From positions 20,975,967 through 21,039,966 of the forward strand of contig NC_091022.1 in assembly GCF_041296385.1 (NCBI RefSeq): DNA of 64,000 bases, given 5' to 3'. The notes below the pieces were generated by a model, which saw only the letters and a program-made list of their open reading frames with translations, was not told the origin of the DNA and did no database searches. The stretch is from Aphelocoma coerulescens (Eukaryota; Chordata; Aves; Passeriformes; Corvidae). A program made the translations under genes and the position numbers. Shown here one piece after another: positions 54,501 through 64,000 of this stretch. Every line of letters begins with the position of its first letter. The stretch's first letter is position 1.

Positions 54501-57500
54501 AGCCCCTAGGGAGCACATCAATTTTATCTGTGCATTTTTCTAGCCAACTTGAATTTTCCTCTTTGTGCATGGGTGTCAAAAACTAGTATATGGGTTGACC
54601 CAGCTCAAACCAGCTGTAAGTTTTCTTGTTTGAATTATTTTTCTATCACACCCTGCTTTTGCCCTTTGCCCTTCTCCATACTGACAGCTTTGCCAGAATA
54701 AATCTTTGCTGTTGAGCCAGATGAGGAAACAGCCAGCGAGCAAGGTTATTGTCCTTTTTTGCCCAGGTATGCATAGCCCAGATGCTAAGTCCTGACCAGT
54801 GGTTCAGGCTGTTTTCATATCTATTATTCTGTGTTATCAAAAGTTGTCTTTGAGTCATCTACCTGTAAGTAAACCAAAATTTTGATAAATATGCTAAAAA
54901 ATAAATCTTCATGTGGCAGGATGTTTTGTCTCAAATACGTACAACGTTATCTCCTCTCAGTCCCAGATAATTTAAAAGAATCTTTCCAAGATTCCCTGAG
55001 TAACCTAAATCCAGGCAGAATAAAAATGATACAAAAGATATAAAAGGAAATAAACCTGTAGTTCATCATAGCCCACGGAGTGCTCCCTAACACTTGTTGT
55101 TTTGAAATTACTTCTGTCACAGTGGCAAGAAAGTGTCTGTGCTTTCATCTGGAAACAAAGACTGAATTATTGTCTCTGATATCAAGGGAATGTTTTAATT
55201 TCTTGTGGTACTGTTGCTTGAAAGTGTGTCCCCTAGCCTGCAGACAGAGAGAAAGGGCTGGGGTCACACTCTCACTAGTGTTCCCCACAGAGATTTGTGG
55301 CTGCTCTCTGTCTGAAACTCATCACTCTGGTTCTCAAGATAAAGCATGATTTCATAAATACAAGCGTTGGGTTCAGCTATTCAATGATAGACCTCACTGT
55401 GTGTTTCTTGAAAATGTTCCTTATAGGGGCTATTTCTTTGGAAAATTATATTTCTTCATGCAGTATCTGCTTCTAAAGAGGTGTCTTCTTCCACTCTGCA
55501 CAAACCATGAGATACCAGTTTCGTTATGTCGCATGCCTTCTTAAAACTATCACTGGAGAAAGGATGGGATTTCCACTAAGATTTTAGCTGATTAGAGAAT
55601 GGGATGCAGAAAAGCCCTCCCTGAGATTGCTGAAAATGTCTAGCAGTAATATTAAGGCCCCAGTCACCAATTCTATGTATATATACACACTAAAACACAT
55701 AAATAGATTCTGAACCAATGGAAGTCAAGGGTTCATAGCCCATTCTTTTGTATTTATAACAGCATTTAACCAGTATGAAATTTAAATGCAACCCTTTCCA
55801 CATCTATATAATATCTATGTAGACATGGCTCATCCATTCCATTTTTAAAGACATCAGGTTTGCTGAGACTCCCTTGCCTTTCCTCTCACACGTACCTTTC
55901 AGTCCCCTTCAGAAAGAGGATTGTGAAGTTCCTCTGGATGCCACTTTGTTTCTTTCATCTCTGTGTTGAAAAAAATGTACACAGCTAAGGGTGAATACTC
56001 TCAATCTGGTCTGCAGCTTTGGACTCTGAAGCAATTTGGGGTTAATATTTTTGTTACAGGGTACTTTTTTTCACTGTGGAGGCTCAGATTTCCTTAAACT
56101 TCAAATCCACAGCTCTATAGCATTTATCTATGTCTTTCAGTGAGCAGGAGTGAGTCAGTGAGGGTTGGGCTCTGTCCTGGACATCCCTATGGCCTGTAAG
56201 TTTCAACACAGAAATGAAAACACCAGCAGCTTGAAGGGGCAGAAAACAACAGAATGAATAGCAGGATGCCAAAATGGGATGGCTTTCACTGCTACCAGCT
56301 GCAAAGAAAGAACAAAGATTCATTAACCTGGTTCTTCAGTTTGGTAGCTGGGTGACAGTGTGTTTACATACAGCCCGGTCCAGGCAGGCAATATTTTGTT
56401 CCAGTAGCTCAAACCTAATGAGGATCTCCCTTCACAGTATGTGTAGGCTTTAGAAACAGAAGAGGGTGACAACATTTGTACTGACTCTTTTGCTGGCACA
56501 ATGCTATTTAAATAGAGATCAGCATTATCTGTAAAGTCATTTTGTAATAAAACATGCACCACAGCAAATGTTCTCAGGTTGTATAAGAAAACCTTACATA
56601 AGAACACCTGATACTAAGAAACATCTTCTTACTCAATATATATAGAACACAGAAAGTCCCTTTACATGTTCATCAACACCTCACTTACAAGTAAGTAGCT
56701 ATGTAAGCATAGGTAGCAAAGTACTAACACCTCAAAAGTCTAGAGACCCTCAGGAGGATGGAGAGCCCCATCCATTCGGACCCCATCTCTCCCAGCAAAG
56801 GGGACAGCATAGCGGATCAACAAATGGGCAAGTGCAAAGTGCTCGCAGCAAAACTGTGTTTTGCTACAGTTGTGTGCTCAACAACAAATATATTCTTGTC
56901 CCTGTCCTCTGCAGGTGCTTTGTTCCCAGAAAACAACTCTTGCTGCAACAGGGCTCAGAAAACAGAGATCACAGTCCTTTGTCTTCCCAAACTAATGTTC
57001 AAAGTGAGAAATAACAGGAAAGTTAGAAGCCAAAAATTCATGCAAATGTATTCTATGGAATTCAGGGAATTCAATGCCACAGGATATCAACAAACTGAGA
57101 TACTGCAGATAGTTCCACTGCTTACACAACATACAGGCAAAAGCTCATCAGAACTCCTGCAAAATCTAAGGGATGGGAAAATGAGGTTCCTTTCTCTTCT
57201 GTAGTGTGGTGGTGGGTGCAGTGCTGGGCACACAAATGCTGCTTGTCCTAAAGCACTGCAGTGGTCACCTCCCGATGTTCCCAGGTCTGTGGTTTGAACA
57301 GGCACAGAAGTTCCTATGACCCACAGCTCTCCAGAGACACGTCATTGATACAAATTGTAAAGTTCAAATGTTTGTTCCTCAAACTTTGTTTTCACTTCCC
57401 CTGTGTTCCATTTAAGTATTTTGCCAGCACACATTGTACCTCACATCTCTAACGCTTTTTTTCTGGTTTGGAGCATGACTTTTAACCTAAGCACGTAAAA

Positions 57501-58146
57501 GTTACATTGCTATTAGTAGACTATGAACCACTAATGCAATTATCATTTTAAGCAAAAAATAAAATCATTTTTTTAAGTTACTAATCCACCATATGTACCA
57601 TTAGAAAGAACAATATAATTTCCTGCATATTTAAAAAAATTAATTAGAACTTCACTTCTTCAATTCTTACTAATTAAAAAAAATCCCACAGATTAAAAAT
57701 GGGGAATATAAAGATATTAAAATATCTTTTTTGCCTTCAAGGCACTGTAATTTTAGATAATGTTATTCTCCTGAACTTTAAGTTGTACTAATTCTTCTCT
57801 CCCTACTTCCACATTATTCTCCTCAGGCACAGATCATGCATTTCCTCCATCTTATGCTTCTACTTCAAGTTTGATTTTTCCTAGGGAATGCTTTGTTCAG
57901 CAGCAAGCAGGCAGTCATTTTAGCGTCTTTATTCCCCTTATCCCCCATTCTCTTTTGTGGATCTAAATGATACACCTAAGGTGAGTTGAGACACTATTTG
58001 TGAGATCTTTCTGTCCACCCCCACCCCAATAACAATAATCACAGACAAGGTGTCCTTGTTCTTTCCTTGCTACCAGAACACTCAAGATTGACAACTCTAT
58101 ACCAAGTTGCTCAGTTAATCATACATGTTCTGGTGGAAATTATTAC

Positions 58147-58200
58147 CTTTATTGCAAAGCTGTGTATAGATAGAATTAAATGCTCATCTTTGCAATAAAG
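58147..58200. repeat. 13-bp perfect inverted repeat with 28-base loop
   Basis: CTTTATTGCAAAG (58147-58159) and CTTTGCAATAAAG (58188-58200) pair without mismatch. Confidence 0.85.
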
Positions 58201-60591
58201 AATGTGCTCTTCTGTAAAATAATTACTCCATTATCAGGTCTGCTCTAAGTATTGTGAAGTTGCTAGTAATTTTTCTCACTCTGTGAGGATTATAAAGAGA
58301 ACCTGAATTTCCAAAGTACAGGATTTAAGACTATCAATTATTTCCTTCATGGATCCCTCCCTTTCCAAAAGAAAATAATCTCCTCTGAAGAAGGTGTCAT
58401 TCTTATGACAACAGAAGGATTGCAATATCACACTTTCAATGAGAATGTTAGACCTGATTCAAAGTCCAAAAATTCGAACGACATGAAAAGTGTCCTATTA
58501 ACATCAGTGAGCTGTTCATCAGCTCTACTGAACAAAAGCTTCCCCTCGCTTAAGGTCCTGCTGATAGCTGTCAGGCCCTTGAAAGTTTTGACATCCTGGT
58601 TCCAGTTACATCACCTCCCCCAGTAAGATTTATGCAGATTTTCTGCCCATCTTCACTGGTTAGGTATATTCCTCTTTCCTCGCTTCAAAAGCATGTTTTA
58701 TACAGCTTAACTTTTAAAATTCTATTAAAATGACAAGCATAATAAGAGACTGTGCTAGCAGTAATACCCAAACAAAGTCATAGCCCTTTTAAGATATATA
58801 AAATTTTGAAACCAAAGTTTCCCCCATGCCTTGCAATACATGTGTTAGCAAAGCTTGAAAGAAATTACTGTTGTATAATTATCATTTTCTGAAAAAAAAA
58901 ATACCACTAAAATAACTTACAATTGTGAATATTAGGTGTGGCTGAACACATTTACGCCTTCAGAAACATCAGGAAGTTTTTTTTATTCTATAAACACTCT
59001 TGAGAACTGATGGGCTAAACAAGGCTTCCCTGCCAGGTGTACTCTTTTATGAAATAAAGCATCACAGGAGCAAGTCAAGAAAAAACACAATTAAGACACT
59101 TACAAGTACCGGGTGCAGACAAAAGAGAAATAAATACTCTGGCACAAGAGCACAAAACAGGAAATCCAGCCAGGAAAATGACAGTTAGGTAACAGGCCTT
59201 ACAAGTAAAGCAGATAAAGGAAAGAAAATAACATATGTACGTTATCATGATATCCAATCCCCCACAAACCAATTACTTCCATTCTTTTGCATCCAAAATC
59301 ATTGTTGCAAAATTTTGTGATTTAGAAATGGAAGGTAAAACAGAAATCATGCTGAAAACAGAACTGCACTGGAAAACGTCCCTATCCAACTGAGCACTAA
59401 ATATTTATCCCCCAGAGGAGAAAAAAGGCCTTAATCAAAGCTAGTCCAAAACCCACAAACTTTCAATCCTCTCTGCTGAAAGGCAGCAAACAGCAATAAT
59501 TCAACCCACATGAACCAAAGCTGAAACATTGTCCCTGCCTGTGCCCAAAAAGAAGAATCACAGTGTGAGATACCCAGGACTTTTCACAAAGGGTTGATTT
59601 TTGGTTCACCATAATCTGTAACACCGCCACAGGCTTCCCCCCACCACCCTCACAGCCACTGCAGCACCACAGAAATTCTGTCAGAGCCAGGATAGAGTGG
59701 GTAATGCCAGCTGAACCCAGAAAAGCCAAGCCATAAAACCAGCAGCAGCTGCAGCATTCAGCCCCTAGCCAGGCTTGCTGACCTTGCCAGGGCAGCGGCT
59801 GAGCCCCTGCGGTCACGGCCTGACCACCTCCAGCTCCCATGTGTGCTCCCTGGTGCTGCACAGGAGGAGCAATGGGTACCTTGGGGTGACACTGCAGACA
59901 GCAGGAAACTCTCCCATGGTTTGGAGCACAGGGTCTTTCTGGACTTGTTGGCTATAGTGTTTTCTGGATAGTCACTATCCCCTTGAAGGACATGCTGGTA
60001 TTTTGATCCCAGATGGATGCATTCTGCTCCTCCAGCTCATTAATGCCAATCTCTTCTACAATAAATAAGCTCAGTATCTGGTCTTCTCTGGCCTCTCCTG
60101 CATGATTTATGTCATGGGCTTGCAATAAGTCATTCTGAAGTTTCTCTGACCTAGATTCACTCCAACGTTGTACCTAGTTTGGTGACTTCTTTCCAGTCTT
60201 TCAAATCCATTATTCAGCAAGCTGGTGCTGATGATGCACTTTCAGCCAGGTTGCTTTCATCTTTCATTTTATTAAATGCAAATTGGATTTGAAAATGAAG
60301 GCGGACACTGCTGTAATCATACTGGCAGGTAACAGTGTTACTCAGCTGTCAACAGAATTCAGCCTAAATAGATCATGGCACAAGAAAGAAATTGTATCAA
60401 TGACTTTGCTTTGCTTGTATTTAAATGTTACATCAAAACTATACTGTCACAGGGGACAAAAAAGTGAACACAAGTTGCAAAAATAGCACTCATTCTATAT
60501 CCTTTCTCTTTTCCCTTCCTCCTTCTCCTTAGCTAATCCAAGGGGAGTTATTGCAGCATGAAATTTGTGTATTGCTTGCCAAAAAGGTAGC

Positions 60592-60614
60592 AGGTAGACA
60601 GCAGGTAGACAGCA
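60592..60614. repeat. Short tandem duplication
   Basis: An 11-base unit, GCAGGTAGACA, occurs twice in direct succession. Confidence 0.7.
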
Positions 60615-62193
60615 CCAATGCCATGGGTTCCACTTTATATTACTGGTTTAGATAAACGAATTAATTTAAATATCAAGAGTGTGTTTTACACATGAATATT
60701 CTTGAGTTCCGGAGAGCTAAAAGTAAATCAATATAAAACACTAGCTACAGATATACACTGCTAACACTGATTTGCTTGCCTGTATGTTATTTTGTAATAA
60801 ATAACATTATGGTCTGCTTTTGTAAAAGTAACTATTAATAATTAATTAATTGCATTAACACCTTCTGAGTAATATCCTTATGTATCCTTATGCACAATCA
60901 AAAATATCAATGAGTATTAACCAGATTTCAGCAATTAATTTTAATGAGGCCTCATTTATGCATTTGACTGTGTTAATTTTTCCTATCTTTGCTAACATTT
61001 TAATACTAAGGAACACGTCAGTGCTCATTGTTCTTTGCTGTTGATATGAAAATATGCTGAGACTTTTGTTAGAGAGTGTAGTATATAATAGTACATAGAT
61101 GTTTGACTGTATTTTTTTGCAAAAGGGCAATTATTCCCTAGAAGGAGGCAGGCAATGCAACTACAATGCCCCCAAAGATCAGACCAAATACTCTGAAATG
61201 TCTCAGCACAGGACACAGCATTTAGCACAGTCCCAGATAGGAAAAACCCCATCTTTTCTTTAAGTGGGGACATTTTATTAACAAGTGGCAATGTCATAAG
61301 AAGATGGGAGGGGAAACATCTACTCTGAGGTCTGGCAAGATTCTCCCAAAGCTTTAGATATGTCGTCAGAATAATTCCTGACATGTCTCATTTATTCTGT
61401 TCTTCACAGCACCAAAATCTGCTGTCAAGAGTCTGTCTCACTTTGATTGCAGCAAGCAGCTTTCTCACCCACTACAGAGCTATAATTTTGTGTGCTCACC
61501 ACTTACTACATATGTTCTCAGGAATGGAAATGAAATGAAGTATTTACATTCTGCCATTCTTCCAGTGCAATGAAAAAGCAGAAGGGAGTAAACAATCCTG
61601 TTGGTATGGTGAGAAAGTGGACTCAGACTCTTGCCTTGACTCTCTCCTGGCCAAGACACAAAACCCAGAAGCACAGTCCATTCACAACAAGCTCCCCCCA
61701 TACCCAAAGGGTTTCAGAGGTGGCTGCTGCTCTAAGCAGGGTCATTGATTCCTCATTCCTCTGCAGAGTTTCCCTGAGAAAACTGAAATCGGGTTTCTGC
61801 ATCTCCTGGGGAAAAGTTCAACTAGATTTTAAAAAGTCGTGAAGCCAAGCTACACAAAGTTACCTCAGAGTCAAGTACCTTTTCCCTTCCAAAAGCTGCA
61901 GAAATGTGTCAAAATGCCCCCTCAAATCCTCACACACACCTGTGCTTACAGAGTCCCAAGCGAGTTTGGACCCAGGTATCTTGCAGTTGAAGGATCTTGA
62001 TTGTTACAGGGGTAAAGAAATAAATCAATCAACTTCGCATATATGCATATCTATCTAAATAGTTGTTCTTTCATCTGAAGAAAATTTATATGTATTTGAA
62101 ATATTTCTAATCTGAATTTCTTAAGGGTTCCTTTTCTTTATTTTAATTCCTTACCAGACCATTCAAAAACATAAGAAAGTGTGCTGTGTACAC

Positions 62194-62196
<3 letters not shown>

Positions 62197-62228
<32 letters not shown>
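62197..62228. repeat. (AT)n microsatellite
   Basis: About 16 uninterrupted AT units. Confidence 0.95.
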
Positions 62229-62230
<2 letters not shown>

Positions 62231-64000
62231 AGTGCACTTTCTACACAGCTCTGTACTCCATCTCTGAGGGCCTCAGTGATTCTGCATTACAAGAAAAATC
62301 ACAATATCTCTAATAAGTATTCTATACTTGTGTAACTCTATACTCTGACAGGTAGACGCAAGAAATTCTTCTGGCTTCTTAAAAAACACAAATTCTTAAA
62401 TACATTTTAATGCCACAACTCACTCAGCTCACAATCCCTCTACTGTGTCAGGGATTTCTTTGCACATGGACACACTTCAGTGCTGGGGTCTGGCTCCCTG
62501 AGCAGTACCTACTCTCCCAGCTGATGCAGAGCAGACCGAGGGCTCTGCTGTGATTCGAATCAGGAGCCTGCAGCAGAGGGCACTGTGAAAGCACCAGAGC
62601 TGCAGCCCTGCTCAGAAAGAGCTGGAAAGGGAGAAGGGACATCCCCTCCAGGGGACACGTGTACCATTCTAACCGATGCTGCTCTCATTTCCCCTCCAGG
62701 AAAGGTGATGGTCGTTTCTCTGAGCAGGTGTCCAGGAGCCAGACTGTGTTATCACACCATGATACAAGGCCAGCTGAGCATTGACTGAAAAGCTGCTTTG
62801 CTGAGAGCCTCTCCCAGGTGAGGTCTCTCCTGGTCTGGTTCATGCCTAGTGCAGACAGCCTCTCTCCAGAGCAGGCAGCTGGGAGCACTGCTGAGAAGGT
62901 GGGCAGAGAGCTATAAAACTGTGACTCTGGGAGCTGGTACCCACACTACCAGTGAGTGACATGTGCCTGTACAACCCATGGATGTGCCTGGTCCATAAAA
63001 TCTGTTTGGGACTTTGCTGGCTTAACTTCCAAATGTTTGTGGGAGAGACAATGCCATTAAAATACAGATTTTATAATCTGTCATTTTCATTTGGAAGCTG
63101 AAGGCAGCTCTCCCCTCTTCTGCTTTTATACTCTGCACTATCAGATATTCCCAAACACTCTACAAAGAGGCTAAGCCTGCAGAGCTGAGATAGTGAATAT
63201 TTACAGCAGTGCTCAGCAGCCAGCATCTCTGAATCTATCAGCAGCTCCTTGCAGGAGGAATCAACCTTGTCTTTCCCCATCTGCACAAGTACTTTAAAGA
63301 ATAATTTTAGGAAGCAAATGAACCATTGCAGAGCCATTAAAAGAATTAAATAATCCATAAGCAGCAGTTAAACAGTACAATAAGGAACACTTAATGTTAT
63401 TAGAAAAGTCAGTTGTGTGTGGACAAAGGCTGACTGACAAATGAGAAAAATATTTGTTCGCTGTAAGTGATCTACAGCAGACCTACAGCCAATGGTACCA
63501 GATGGTGGGGCTGGTATTTTGTAAACACACCTCTTCTAGAACCAAAAAAGCCTGGTTAATTGACCATGGATCATAGTCCCACATAAAATAAGCAAAGCCG
63601 TGCCTGCCCAGCACCATTGGCAGACGGTTCCCATTAGGAAAGCAGTAAAGTTCTTGGTGTCTTTGGGAGGCATCTGGATTTACTGGGAAGCACACAAAAA
63701 AGGGAAATGGAGTAATTCTGAATAGATCAGGTGATACAGAGAAGATCATATTTAACTGTCCGTGTCTGTGTTGGATAATACATTTAATTTGAATGGACAG
63801 TCTTCCTTTTAATTTAGCATTTTTAGTCTTTCATCAAGAACACAGGGATACAGAAATAAAGAGGTGTGCAGCTGAGAACTCCATCTCACACAGACTGGGT
63901 TCATAGTGATAACCATGCAAAGGATGTTGATTCTCGGTTTGAACTGTTATTTGACAACAAATAATAGCATTCTTAACTCTAGCACTGTGATGGTATTTAA
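62229..64000. other. Intergenic region, last part
   Basis: A GC-richer patch at about 62440-62960 contains a CTCF-like site at 62572. No coding gene recognised; minus-strand ORFs near 63071 and 63483 show no family features. Confidence 0.6.
62572..62583 (+). promoter_or_regulatory. CTCF-like motif (near match)
   Basis: The site read as GCAGCAGAGGGC (about 62570-62581) fits CCASYAGRKGGC with one mismatch, within CTGCAGCAGAGGGCACTG, a common form of occupied vertebrate sites. Confidence 0.3.

Larger units (their letters stand above)
51521..62196. other. Intergenic region, third part (about 10.7 kb)
   Basis: No recognisable gene on either strand. The longest ORFs (plus strand 56758-57204, 148 codons; minus strand 59463-59861, 132 codons) show no domain, signal or splice context and I treat them as chance. 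The 59600-59900 stretch is locally GC-richer. Confidence 0.65.

Noticed and set aside
56758..57204. 148-codon plus-strand ORF
   Set aside because: No recognisable domain, signal peptide, promoter or splice context; this length is expected by chance in 27 kb read in six frames.
59463..59861. 132-codon minus-strand ORF in a GC-richer patch
   Set aside because: Composition-driven (Gly, Cys, Ser, Leu) with no family similarity.

Overview
This looks like a stretch of passerine bird (songbird) chromosome. It is AT-rich and has a vertebrate split-gene architecture. A CR1 LINE lies in one intron. A tRNA-Ile-headed SINE with a CR1-type tail lies in another and resembles the passerine element TguSINE1. 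The bird assignment is secure; the passerine assignment rests mainly on that SINE.

The left 36.9 kb is one plus-strand gene, an egg-yolk vitellogenin, entered part-way through. I can trace 30 coding exons (1-89 through 36554-36672). All have GT-AG boundaries and fully compatible phases, giving 5,232 nt of open reading frame (1,743 residues plus stop). The signal peptide and roughly the first 245 residues lie to the left of the window. By alignment from memory to the 35-exon chicken VTG2 gene, these are exons 6-35, the large serine-rich exon here (23300-24253) matching exon 23. The protein runs in order: rest of the lipovitellin-1 lipid-transport module, phosvitin, lipovitellin-2, and a C-terminal von Willebrand D-type domain with a CGVCG motif and Cys-rich tail (the YGP yolk glycoprotein). 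Residue identity to chicken VTG2 is only about 40% by eye, so this is not the VTG2 orthologue. The long phosvitin argues against VTG3, so VTG1 is the best call.

Phosvitin is the most striking sequence. It has a core of strictly periodic Ser6-Lys heptads encoded by a 21-bp minisatellite, including an exact 84-bp tandem duplication. A second, separate Ser/His-rich exon follows it and contains an RSKR dibasic site.

From about 36.9 kb to 64 kb I see no convincing gene on either strand. It holds simple repeats, a few CTCF-like motifs, a short perfect inverted repeat and one isolated exon-like segment. I found no new multi-gene system. The unusual content is the yolk-protein repeat architecture and the retroelement load of its introns.
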